Shown here: positions 51,606-59,717 of the stretch, one piece after another
Layout: each line of letters starts with the position of its first letter
Position numbering within the stretch: the stretch's first letter is position 1
Source of the DNA: Bradyrhizobium sp. sGM-13
GTDB taxonomy: Bacteria; Pseudomonadota; Alphaproteobacteria; Rhizobiales; Xanthobacteraceae
Length of the DNA stretch: 64,000 nucleotides
Assembly: GCF_018398875.1 (NCBI RefSeq)
Contig: NZ_JAGWDK010000003.1
Span: 186,001 to 250,000 of the forward strand
Direction of reading: 5' to 3'
Position numbers and translations under genes: made by a program
The notes under the pieces: model-generated
What the model was told of the DNA's origin: nothing
Database searches by the model: none
Seen by the model: only the letters and a program-made list of their open reading frames with translations

Positions 51606-51700
51606 GGGCGTTTCCCATCACCGGCCGTCTTCGCGGCGTTTCCTTGGGACGAGCCTATACCTATTACGGACGGCGCGGAAAGGGCGTGAGGAGATGCCGC

Positions 51701-52798
51701 CTATTCCGAGAGCGAAAGTATCAGCCCCTGATCCGGCGGCACGCGGCCATTGAGGGCGTGGAGATAGGCGCGTTGAACCGCCGCGGGCCCATGGTTCTCG
51801 GTCACCTTCATCCAACGTTCCAGGTTCGGGACGAAGCCAGACCATGCGGCGCCGAACCGCATGTCGACGCCGCCCGGTCCCCACTCCTTGGCGCGCTTGC
51901 GGATGTAGTCCGGCACGAAGAAGAATTGCGGCTTGGCGCCGGGTAGTGCCTGTGCCGAATCAGCGGGCGACGACTTGCGATGCGTCAGCCCAACGATTCC
52001 GCTGTATTTCATTTGGTCGCCGAAGTGCTGGTGCAGCGTTGCACGTAGTGGAGTATTGCCGGCCATGTCGACATAAGCGACCGCAGAGTTCGTCGGCAGC
52101 GAGCTTACGTCCTCATAGGTCACGACCTCGTCGTAACAGCCAAGCGATTTGACGAAGGTCGTGTTGCCCGGCGAAGTCAGGCCGATCGTCTTGATGCCGC
52201 TACCTCTCGCGTGCAGGAGGTGCGCGAGCCCGTAGGCGGTCTTGCTGGAAGCCGACGACAGCATCACGCGTTTTGCGCCATAAAATTCGTTCTCGGCGAG
52301 AAAGTCATCAACCAGGAACGAGAGCATGAACAAGGGGCGCAGCAGCGCCTGATAGTCGCCCTGCCTGCCTGCGAACGAGGGATCGCCGCTGACGCGTGCA
52401 TAGGCATTATAGACCGGCGCCACGCCCTGCCGGTGCGCGGCGGCATCGCGTAAGGCTCGCTTACTGACGTCAGCGGCTTCGATCACGAGATGCGTCGACA
52501 TCGGGAAATAGCCGAACAGTATTTCGCCTGCGGCAATGCCGGGATGCTTCGAGGCGATCACCTCGCCAAACCCCCATACCGGAACGTTGCCGAAACCTTC
52601 TGGCGCCGGAAAAAACTGCCAATATTTTAGATGATCGCCGAGCACGGCATAAGTGATGTTGTTGGCGGTGAAGGCGAAGCGCGTGACCTTTACCAGCAGC
52701 GTCTCGTCAGGCAGCGCGGCCGCGTCGGGCAGTTGCGTCTCGATGGTCTTGCATTGCTGCAGATCATTGCGGGCGACGACGAAGTCGGTGGATAACAT
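51701..52798 (-). CDS. DUF2855 family protein
   Basis: From ATG 52798 (AGGGATCGAAACA upstream) the protein has 365 residues and begins MLSTDFVVARNDLQQCKTIE. It matches DUF2855: an N-terminal GroES-like part (LPDETLLVKVTRFAFTANNI), a middle Rossmann-like part (RVMLSSASSKTAYGLAHLLH) and VDMAGNTPLRATLHQHFGDQ. It resembles zinc-free medium-chain dehydrogenase-like proteins without the usual nucleotide fingerprint. The frame extends to 52918, adding up to 40 residues whose value is doubtful. It sits between two copies of the same repeat family, upstream of the monooxygenase in the same direction. Confidence 0.8.
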   Translation of the reverse strand: MLSTDFVVARNDLQQCKTIETQLPDAAALPDETLLVKVTRFAFTANNITYAVLGDHLKYWQFFPAPEGFGNVPVWGFGEVIASKHPGIAAGEILFGYFPMSTHLVIEAADVSKRALRDAAAHRQGVAPVYNAYARVSGDPSFAGRQGDYQALLRPLFMLSFLVDDFLAENEFYGAKRVMLSSASSKTAYGLAHLLHARGSGIKTIGLTSPGNTTFVKSLGCYDEVVTYEDVSSLPTNSAVAYVDMAGNTPLRATLHQHFGDQMKYSGIVGLTHRKSSPADSAQALPGAKPQFFFVPDYIRKRAKEWGPGGVDMRFGAAWSGFVPNLERWMKVTENHGPAAVQRAYLHALNGRVPPDQGLILSLSE

Positions 52799-52917
52799 TG
52801 TTTCGATCCCTGCGCTATCACACGCAGCGATCTTTGCGCCGACCGATGACCGTTTTGCAACAGCCATGATGTTTAAAACGCTGTTCGGATCGCGGCGGTG
52901 CGAGTCCTTTGCCGTCA

Positions 52918-53010
52918 TTCCGGGGCGACGCGAAGCGTCGAACTATGGTACGCAATTGCGCACCTGAGAATCTCGAGGTTCCGGGTTCGACGCTTCGCGT
53001 CGCCCCGGAA
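52918..53010. repeat. Dispersed repeat with perfect 26-bp inverted arms
   Basis: The arm 52918-52943 (TTCCGGGGCGACGCGAAGCG then TCGAAC) is the exact reverse complement of 52985-53010. The 41-base centre carries CGCAATTGCGCACC and GAATCTCGAGGTTCC, shared with the element at 49728. Together they flank the monooxygenase/DUF2855 pair. Confidence 0.85.
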
Positions 53011-53030
53011 CGACGAACTCAGACAGTTTC

Positions 53031-54170
53031 TCATCCAATCGCGCGCAGTTTGCCTTCGGCATACAGATCGCGCAGCTTGCGCTTGAAAATCTTGCCGGTG
53101 GCTTCGCGCGGCATGGCGTCCATGAACTGGATGTCCTTGGGCACCTTGAAGTTGGCGAGACGTCCGCGCAAAAATTCCTGCACGCTGGCCGGAGACAGCG
53201 CCGCATCCGCTTCCGGCTCGATGCACGCAAAAAGCCGCTCGCCGAACTCGTCGTCGGGAACGCCAAACACCGCGCAGTCGCGCACGCCGTCCATGCCGAT
53301 CAGCGCGTTTTCGATTTCTGCCGGATAGATGTTGACGCCGCCCGAGATCACCATGTCGCGCTTGCGGTCGCACAGGAACAAATAGCCGTCTTGGTCGAGA
53401 TAGCCGACGTCGCCGACGCTGACGAGGCCATCGCGGCCGGCCTCGGCGCGCGCCTCGGCCTTGCCGTGATAGTCGAAATCCGGCACGGACATTTGCCGCA
53501 TGAAGATTTCGCCGGGCTCGCCAACGCCACACGGCTGGCCGTCGGGGCGGAAGATTTTCACGACGCCGCCTTCGATGGCGCGGCCGACGGTGCCGGGCTT
53601 TGCCAGCGCCTCTTCGGCCGAATGCCACACAGGGATGCCGGTTTCGGTCGATCCGAAATACTCGTTGATGACCGGTCCCCACCAACTGATCATGGCACGC
53701 TTGACCTGCGGCGGGCAGGGCGCCGCCCCATGCACGACAAAGCGTAGCGACGACAGATCATAGCGGCGCTTCACCTCATCCGGCAGCCGCAGCAGGCGGA
53801 CGAACATCGTCGGCACCATGTGCATATGGGTAACGCGATGACGTTCGATCAGTTGCAGCATGTCTTCGGGATCGAAGCGCGGTTCGAGCACGATTGTGCA
53901 GCCGCTGCGGAATGCCAGCATGCCGTAGGAGTTCGGCGCCGAATGGTACATCGGCCCGTTCATCAGGACGACCTGGTCTTCGTTCGGCTTGACGCCATAG
54001 GCGATGCCGCCGACCCGCGCCGAAGCCGCAGCCTGTTCCGGCGTCATCGGCTTGCGGCGCACGCCTTTCGGCAGGCCGGTGGTGCCCGAGGTATAGAACA
54101 TCGGCGCGCTGCCGATCGGCGATTCCTGCAAGGGCGCATGCGTGTCGCGCCAGCGGTCCCAGTCGGTCAT
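53031..54170 (-). CDS. Acyl-CoA synthetase (AMP-forming), C-terminal part of a split gene
   Basis: This 379-residue frame starts MTDWDRWRDTHAPLQESPIG and holds the ATP-binding and C-terminal domains of an ANL enzyme. Motif A3 is MFYTSGTTGLPKGVRR; A5 is EYFGSTETGI; A7 is SVGDVGYLDQDGYLFLCDRK; and the C-domain lysine region is PREATGKIFKRKL. The missing N-domain lies just upstream in another frame (54167-54562). A single-base deletion near 54175 would explain it. Its start overlaps the upstream stop by four bases, so translational coupling into two chains is the alternative. Substrate is unknown. Confidence 0.85.
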   Translation of the reverse strand: MTDWDRWRDTHAPLQESPIGSAPMFYTSGTTGLPKGVRRKPMTPEQAAASARVGGIAYGVKPNEDQVVLMNGPMYHSAPNSYGMLAFRSGCTIVLEPRFDPEDMLQLIERHRVTHMHMVPTMFVRLLRLPDEVKRRYDLSSLRFVVHGAAPCPPQVKRAMISWWGPVINEYFGSTETGIPVWHSAEEALAKPGTVGRAIEGGVVKIFRPDGQPCGVGEPGEIFMRQMSVPDFDYHGKAEARAEAGRDGLVSVGDVGYLDQDGYLFLCDRKRDMVISGGVNIYPAEIENALIGMDGVRDCAVFGVPDDEFGERLFACIEPEADAALSPASVQEFLRGRLANFKVPKDIQFMDAMPREATGKIFKRKLRDLYAEGKLRAIG

Positions 54171-54562
54171 GCCGTCGGGACCTGTGTCAGTGCGGCCGCG
54201 ATGTTGAAGGCGGCCGCGATTTCCGGCGGCGTCGCCACCACCAGGAGCCGCACGTCGGCGGGGAGGCCATCGCTGATCTGCGGCAGCAGGTCGGCATGGC
54301 AGACCAGGATTTTGGCGCCGCTGTTGGCGAGGATGTAGGCGACTTCCTCGGCCTTCAGATGCCAGTTGATCGGCACCACCGGGCTGCCTAGCGCGGCTGC
54401 GCCGCCCGAGACTTCGAAGAACGCAAAATCGTTGCGCAGCATCATGCCGATGGGCACGCCGCCACTGACGCCGAGCGCCTTGAAGCCCATCGCCGCCCGC
54501 GCGATGCGGGCGTGGATGTCGAGGTAGCTGATCTGGCGTTCGCCGCTGATGATCGATGTCAA
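54167..54562 (-). CDS. Acyl-CoA synthetase, N-terminal part of a split gene
   Basis: This 131-residue frame starts at a TTG (54562, GGGAGGATAA upstream) and encodes the start of an ANL enzyme (ISYLDIHARIARAAMGFKAL, then VPIGMMLRNDFAFFEVSGGA and SPVVPINWHLKAEEVAYILA). It stops at ALTQVPTA, exactly where the next frame continues as PDGMTDWDRW. Together they make a normal-length enzyme of about 510 residues. One missing base in GTCCCGACGGCATG would explain it. It could be a real mutation or a sequencing error. Confidence 0.8.
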   Translation of the reverse strand: MTSIISGERQISYLDIHARIARAAMGFKALGVSGGVPIGMMLRNDFAFFEVSGGAAALGSPVVPINWHLKAEEVAYILANSGAKILVCHADLLPQISDGLPADVRLLVVATPPEIAAAFNIAAALTQVPTA

Positions 54563-54595
54563 ATTATCCTCCCCGGCCGGCCGAAGCCCTCAGCC

Positions 54596-55783
54596 CTAGC
54601 CATCATCCAGAATTTCGTCGAAGCCGATCCAGCTTTTGCCGTCGAAGCGACGCAGCCTCAATTGCTGGAACGGCAGATAGTCGTCGGTACCGGTCGATAC
54701 CGTGATGCCCGGCAGCAACAGCGGCAACGGCACCTCGCGGAGCGACGCCGCCTGTTTCATGATGTTCTCGCGGCTGAGATCGCCCTTGCAGGCCATCAGA
54801 ACTTTCACCACGAGGTTGGCATAATGATAGCCGGCAGCGTAGTTCGAATTGGTCAAATCCGCATTCGGCAGATACTGCTTCATGAAGGCGAAATACTCCT
54901 TCACGCCGGGGTCGTTGGCCCATTGCGCGTCCAGCGTGTCCTTTACGTTGCTGGATGAGATGAGGCCGACGGCGTTCTCCAGGCCGGCCGGTTCCAGGAA
55001 CGAGATCGATGAGGCTGAGGTCGGCACGAATAACAGGTCAGGCTTCCAGTTGATCTCGGCCACGCCCTTGATCATCTGCGAGGTGAATTTGCCGAGCACG
55101 ACGCCGAACATTACGTTGGCACCGGAGGCCTTCAGCGTCGCAAGTTGCGAGCTGATGGTCGGCGCGCTGGCTTCGTAAGTTGCTTCCGACACGATCATGG
55201 TCGCGGCCTTGTCTCCCAGGCCGCGCTTGAAGCCGGCGACGTAATCACGGCCGAAATCGTCGTTTTGCGAAAGGATGGCGATTTTGGCGTCAGGCTTGGT
55301 CCGCAGGATATGCTTGGCATAGATGACGCCTTCGGACTGGTAGGCCGCCATTCCCGGCATGGTCCAGCGGAAATTCTTCGGATCGGCCCATTTGGTCGCG
55401 CCGCTGAGCACGAAGAGTTGCGGCACCTTCTTGCCGTTGAGGTAGCGATGCACCGCGTTGTTGGTGGCGGTCCCGAGCGAACCGAACATCAGCAACACTT
55501 CCTCCTGTTCGACGAGTTTTCGGGTCTGCTCGACCGTCTTGGGCGGCGAGTAGGCGTCGTCGAGGCTGATGAAGTTGATCTTGCGGCCGTTGATGCCGCC
55601 TTCGGCATTGATCTTCTCGAAATAGGCCTCCTGCGCCCGGCCGATGATGCCGAAGCCGGATGCCGGGCCGCTGTAGGGCAGCGTCTGGCCAATGCGGATC
55701 TCGTCTTTGTCGCCCTCGGCGAGAGCGGCAGTACTTGCCAACACCGCGAATGCGATCGTCACTAAATGTCGCGACATCCTCAT
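54596..55783 (-). CDS. Branched-chain-amino-acid-type ABC transporter substrate-binding protein (LivJ-like)
   Basis: From ATG 55783 (GAGGGATGGAAAC upstream; 55792 and 55777 are alternatives) this 395-residue protein has a signal peptide (HLVTIAFAVLASTAALAEGD). The periplasmic binding protein type I fold follows: IRIGQTLPYSGPASGFGIIG and GGINGRKINFISLDDAYSPP, with a hinge. Members of this class also bind aromatic acids and other ligands. No permease gene is adjacent, so it is an orphan. It is between the split acyl-CoA synthetase and nitronate monooxygenase on the same strand, probably one operon. Confidence 0.88.
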   Translation of the reverse strand: MRMSRHLVTIAFAVLASTAALAEGDKDEIRIGQTLPYSGPASGFGIIGRAQEAYFEKINAEGGINGRKINFISLDDAYSPPKTVEQTRKLVEQEEVLLMFGSLGTATNNAVHRYLNGKKVPQLFVLSGATKWADPKNFRWTMPGMAAYQSEGVIYAKHILRTKPDAKIAILSQNDDFGRDYVAGFKRGLGDKAATMIVSEATYEASAPTISSQLATLKASGANVMFGVVLGKFTSQMIKGVAEINWKPDLLFVPTSASSISFLEPAGLENAVGLISSSNVKDTLDAQWANDPGVKEYFAFMKQYLPNADLTNSNYAAGYHYANLVVKVLMACKGDLSRENIMKQAASLREVPLPLLLPGITVSTGTDDYLPFQQLRLRRFDGKSWIGFDEILDDG

Positions 55784-55836
55784 TGTTTCCATCCCTCTGT
55801 TTGTTTTACTTGATTGGCTGTTGAAACCGGCGCGTC

Positions 55837-56811
55837 TTAGGCGCGCGCTCGGTTGAGAAAGTCACCGCTTGCGTCGGCGAATTCGCACCTGAGGCGCTCC
55901 ACCAACTCTGCGACCGGCGGCGCATCCGCAATCTGGCCGATGCCTTGACCGGAGCCCCAGATGTCGCGCCACGCCTTGGCCTTGGTGTTGCCGCCGGAGC
56001 CGAAATTCATCTTCGACTTGTCGCTTTGCGGCAGATTGGCGGGATCGAGCCCCGCGGCCACGATCGACGGGCCGAGATAGTTGCCGTGCACGCCGGTGAA
56101 CAGGTTGGAATAGACGATGTCAAGCGCGGCGTGGTCGATCAGCGCGGCTTTGTAGGCCGGATCGGCATTGGCTTCAGCGGTGGCGATGAAGCGCGTGCCC
56201 ATGTAGGCCATGTCGGCGCCAAGCGCGAGCGCCGACGCGATACCCCAACCATCTGAGATCGCACCCGACAGCAGCACGGTGCCCTTGAACCACTGCTTCA
56301 CCTCGCGCAGCAGCGCGAACGGCGACAGCGTGCCGGCATGGCCGCCGGCGCCGGCGCAGACCAGGATCAGGCCGTCGACGCCGTGTTCGGCGGCCTTCCG
56401 CGCATGCTTGACGTTGATCACGTCGTGGAACACGACGCCGCCATAGGAATGCGCGGCCTCGACGATCTCGATCGGCGGTCGCAGCGAGGTGATGATGATC
56501 GGAACCTGGTGCTTTACGCAGGTCTCCATGTCCTTCATCAGCCGGTCGTTGGACGAATGGCAGATCTGGTTGACCGCGTAGGGCGCGACCTTCTTCTCCG
56601 GATGCAGCGCCTTGTACTCGCCGAGCTCGTTGTCGATGCGCGTCAGCCACTCGTCGAGCTTCTCCACTGGTCGCGCGTTCAGCGCGGGGAACGAGCCGAC
56701 GATGCCGGCCTTGCATTGGGCGATGACGAGCTCGGGTCCGGACACGATGAACAAGGGTGAGCCGACCACCGGCAGTTCGAGCGAATCGGCAAGCGAAGCT
56801 GGCAACGGCAT
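55837..56811 (-). CDS. Nitronate monooxygenase (2-nitropropane dioxygenase type)
   Basis: From ATG 56811 (GGGAGGAACCGA upstream) the 324-residue protein is an FMN TIM barrel. Landmarks are LPVVGSPLFIVSGPELVIAQ, a catalytic region with VFHDVINVKHARKAAEHGVD, and the FMN phosphate loop LVCAGAGGHAGTLSPFALLR. Nitronate monooxygenases oxidise alkyl nitronates, including propionate-3-nitronate, to carbonyl compounds and nitrite. Here the gene is the first in a likely three-gene operon (nmo, binding protein, acyl-CoA synthetase), divergent from a LysR gene. Confidence 0.9.
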   Translation of the reverse strand: MPLPASLADSLELPVVGSPLFIVSGPELVIAQCKAGIVGSFPALNARPVEKLDEWLTRIDNELGEYKALHPEKKVAPYAVNQICHSSNDRLMKDMETCVKHQVPIIITSLRPPIEIVEAAHSYGGVVFHDVINVKHARKAAEHGVDGLILVCAGAGGHAGTLSPFALLREVKQWFKGTVLLSGAISDGWGIASALALGADMAYMGTRFIATAEANADPAYKAALIDHAALDIVYSNLFTGVHGNYLGPSIVAAGLDPANLPQSDKSKMNFGSGGNTKAKAWRDIWGSGQGIGQIADAPPVAELVERLRCEFADASGDFLNRARA

Positions 56812-57017
56812 TCGGTTCCTCCCTTGGTCGCGCGAGGCCGGTAACGACCGGAGCGCCTCTGTTGCTGTTGATTTGCGAGCGTCGGGCCGGGCGAAGCCGC
56901 TGGCCTGCACTTAATTGAGGTTCATTATAGGACTGGACGGGAAGTCGCGGCCGTTCAATATTGAACAGCTCGCTCGCCAGAAATGAACAAGAGCTGCGCG
57001 TCGCGGCGGAGGAGCCG

Positions 57018-57905
57018 ATGGATTGGGACCTGTGCAAGACCTTCGTCGCGGTGGCCGAGACCCGCAGCTTCGCGGCGGCCGCGCGCCGCTTGCGCTCCAG
57101 TCATCCGACGGTTGGGCGCAAGATTGCCGAACTCGAAGGTCAGCTCGGCATTCCGTTGTTCGCGCGGTCCAACGAAGGTCTTTCGCTGACTTCGCACGGG
57201 CAGAAATTTCGCGAGCACGTCGATGCGATGGCCGCGGCGGCGTTGCGTGCCGAAGCCGCGGTATCGGCGACCGGTGCGCAGGCGCGCGGCGTGGTCAAGC
57301 TGTCGATCGGCGCCACGCTCGCCTCGCACTGGCTGATGCCGCGGCTCGGGCCGTTTCTGCGCCAGCACGACCATATCCAGCTCGAGATCATCACCCATCC
57401 ATATCCGGCGAGCGTCCGCCGCCGCGAGGCCGATGTCGTGCTGCGCCCCGTCGATAGCGGCGAGGAGAATTTGATCGGCCGCAAGATCGGCCGGCTCGGC
57501 ACCGGCTTCTATGCCTCGCGCGATTATGCCGCGCGGCGGCGCCTGCCCGAGCGGCGCGACGAATGGAAGGGCCACAGCGTCATCGGCTTTGCCGATCGGT
57601 TGTCGAACGAGCGGCTGGCGCGCTGGAGCGATGCGATCACGCGGCAGGGCTCGATGGTGATGCGCTGTTCCTCGCAAGGCGACATGCTCGCCGCCGCACG
57701 CGCCGGTCTTGGAATTTCGACGCTGTCCTGTTTCGTCGCCGCCGCCTATCCGGAACTCGTCCGCGTCGCCCCGCAAAAACTCGTCAGCGTGGCCGATCTC
57801 TGGCTGCTGGCGCATCCCGATCTCGTCGACCTACCGGCCGTGCGCGCGGTGATCGATTTCGTCACGGCTTCCGCGCGCGAGGACCGGATGAGGTTGCGGG
57901 GGTGA
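57018..57905 (+). CDS. LysR-family transcriptional regulator
   Basis: This 295-residue protein starts at ATG 57018 with GGAGGAGCC upstream. The winged helix-turn-helix is at about residues 1-62 (FVAVAETRSFAAAARRLRSS, then HPTVGRKIAELEGQ), and the effector domain follows (LEIITHPYPASVRRREADVV). It is divergent from the nitronate monooxygenase operon (206 bases between starts), which it may regulate. The in-frame upstream codons from 56961 are probably untranslated. Confidence 0.9.
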   Translation: MDWDLCKTFVAVAETRSFAAAARRLRSSHPTVGRKIAELEGQLGIPLFARSNEGLSLTSHGQKFREHVDAMAAAALRAEAAVSATGAQARGVVKLSIGATLASHWLMPRLGPFLRQHDHIQLEIITHPYPASVRRREADVVLRPVDSGEENLIGRKIGRLGTGFYASRDYAARRRLPERRDEWKGHSVIGFADRLSNERLARWSDAITRQGSMVMRCSSQGDMLAAARAGLGISTLSCFVAAAYPELVRVAPQKLVSVADLWLLAHPDLVDLPAVRAVIDFVTASAREDRMRLRG

Positions 57906-57962
57906 GAAGAGATAGTTGCGCGACGCTCTCCGTTCCCCGCACGCTGCGCAGCACGCAGTGAT

Positions 57963-58031
57963 GCGCTGCAGAGCCGGGGCCCAAGAGGCGATTCGTGTGG
58001 TGACTTGGGTCCCGGCTCTGCGGTGCAGCGC
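57963..58031. repeat. Inverted-repeat intergenic element
   Basis: GCGCTGCAGAGCCGGGGCCC at the left (57963-57985, ending AAG) pairs with a right arm at 58004-58031, with a two-base bulge and a central 18-base loop. It lies between a LysR gene and a convergent glycosylase gene, and its hairpin may end both transcripts. Confidence 0.8.
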
Positions 58032-58059
58032 TACGCGCCGCGTCCGGGACACGGGACCC

Positions 58060-58713
58060 TCACACCTTGCTCGCCAGCACGCCTTCGCGTTTCTTCAGCA
58101 CGCGATAATAGCTCCACCACAGATGCGCGGCCGCGCCGCGCAGGGGACGCCACGGTTCCGCCAGCGGCGCCATCTGCTTGACGGTCGGGCGCGTCTTCAG
58201 GCCAAGCCCGATCTTCACGGCCTCCTGCACCGCGAGGTCGCCGGCCGGCCAGGCGTCGCCATGGCCGAGGCAGAACAGCAGATAGATGTCGGCGGTCCAC
58301 GGGCCGATGCCGGGCAGCGCGGTCAGCGTGTGGTGGGCGGCATCCGCATCCTCTTCCGCCAGCACCTCGAGATTGAGCCGCTCGGCAGCCAGTTCGCGCG
58401 CGATGTTCTTCAGCGTCTTGATCTTGGCGGCCGACAGCCCGAGCCGGCCGAGACGGTCGGCGCGGGCCCTGCCGATGGCGTGATGGTCGAACGGATCAAA
58501 CGCCGCAGTCAGCCGCGCCCAGATTGCGCCGGCGCTCGCGGTGGATATTTGCTGCCCGCAGACGATGCCAGCAAGCCCCGCGAAACCCGGCGCGCGCTGC
58601 CGCAGCGCCGGCATGCCCGTCAGCTCGAGGATCGGCTTGAGCCTTGGGTCTTGCTTGACCAATGCGTGGACGGCGTCTTCGAGGTCGGACTGGCTGTTGA
58701 GGTGAATGGTCAT
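58060..58713 (-). CDS. DNA-3-methyladenine glycosylase II (AlkA-like, HhH-GPD)
   Basis: This 217-residue protein has the HhH-GPD core: the helix-hairpin-helix LPGIGPWTADIYLLF near residue 133 and the catalytic Asp in WPAGDLAVQEAV. Upstream GIVCGQQISTASAGAIW and LGLSAAKIKTLKNIA also fit. These enzymes excise alkylated purines. It lacks the extra N-domain of E. coli AlkA, so it is the short AlkA form. It is divergent from gluQRS with 37 bases between starts. Confidence 0.9.
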   Translation of the reverse strand: MTIHLNSQSDLEDAVHALVKQDPRLKPILELTGMPALRQRAPGFAGLAGIVCGQQISTASAGAIWARLTAAFDPFDHHAIGRARADRLGRLGLSAAKIKTLKNIARELAAERLNLEVLAEEDADAAHHTLTALPGIGPWTADIYLLFCLGHGDAWPAGDLAVQEAVKIGLGLKTRPTVKQMAPLAEPWRPLRGAAAHLWWSYYRVLKKREGVLASKV

Positions 58714-58750
58714 TGCCCCTTAAAACCACCATGTCCGGTGAAAGAGATCA

Positions 58751-59653
58751 ATGCCGCCACCCGTTTTCCGATTTGCCCCCAGCCCGAACGGCTACCTCCA
58801 TCTCGGTCACGCCTATTCGGCGCTATTGAATTTTGACCTCGCGCGCGAGCGCGGTGGGCGATTTCTGCTGCGGATCGAGGATATCGATGCGACGCGTTGC
58901 CGGCCGGAATTCGAGGCGGCGCTCCATGAAGACCTCGCCTGGCTCGGGATTTCCTGGGAAACGCCGGTGCGGCGGCAATCGGAGCATTTTGCGCGCTATC
59001 GCGAAGCGGTCGAAAAATTGGCAGGCTTAGGCCTGATTTATCCGAGCTTCGAGAGCCGCGCGGAAATCGCCCGTCTGGTCGCGCAGCGCGAGGCCGGCGC
59101 GCCCTGGCCGCGGGATCCCGACGGGGCGCCGCTCTATCCGGGCGTCGCGAAATCGCTGCCGCCGGACCGGCGCCAAGAGTTGATCGCGCAAGGCGCGCCT
59201 TACGCGCTGCGGCTCGACATGCAGGCAGCGCTCGCGCGCACGAAGGAACTGGCCTGGCAGGAAGAGGGTGCAGGGCCCGGCGGCGAGACCGGCGTCGTCG
59301 CCGCGCGCCCTGAAGCTTGGGGTGACGTCATCCTGGCGCGCAAGGAGACGCCGACCAGCTATCATCTCTCGGTCGTGATCGACGATGCCCTGCAGGGCGT
59401 GACCGACGTGGTACGGGGCAGGGACCTGTTCTGGTCGACGAGCGTCCACTTGGTGTTGCAACAGTTGCTCGGTATGCCGCAACCGGTGTATCGGCATCAC
59501 CGCCTCATCGAGGATGCGTCGGGACACAAGCTATCGAAATCGACGCAAGCTACGGCCTTGCGCGAATTGCGTGGGCAAGGTGTCACCCCTGCGGGTATTC
59601 GCAGCCTCGTCGGCTTGCCCGACGATTCCAGTAGTACTACTGCGGGTTGTTGA
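58751..59653 (+). CDS. gluQRS: Glutamyl-Q tRNA(Asp) synthetase
   Basis: This 300-residue protein is a truncated glutamyl-tRNA synthetase without the anticodon-binding domain. The class I motif is FAPSPNGYLHLGHAYSALLN (HIGH-like HLGH), and the KMSKS-like motif reads GHKLSKS near residue 258. It attaches glutamate to queuosine of tRNA-Asp. Start at ATG 58751; the C-terminus is short and slightly degenerate in the last residues (DDSSSTTAGC). It precedes the hybrid kinase gene by 64 bases. Confidence 0.93.
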   Translation: MPPPVFRFAPSPNGYLHLGHAYSALLNFDLARERGGRFLLRIEDIDATRCRPEFEAALHEDLAWLGISWETPVRRQSEHFARYREAVEKLAGLGLIYPSFESRAEIARLVAQREAGAPWPRDPDGAPLYPGVAKSLPPDRRQELIAQGAPYALRLDMQAALARTKELAWQEEGAGPGGETGVVAARPEAWGDVILARKETPTSYHLSVVIDDALQGVTDVVRGRDLFWSTSVHLVLQQLLGMPQPVYRHHRLIEDASGHKLSKSTQATALRELRGQGVTPAGIRSLVGLPDDSSSTTAGC

Positions 59654-59717
59654 AAACGTCTCCGTGACACCGGCCGCCATCGCGTGTCATGCTGGTCGCG
59701 GCAGAGGAAGGGGGACC

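Noticed and set aside
52918..53010. Complete insertion sequence
   Set aside because: Perfect 26-bp inverted arms enclose only 41 bases with no transposase.
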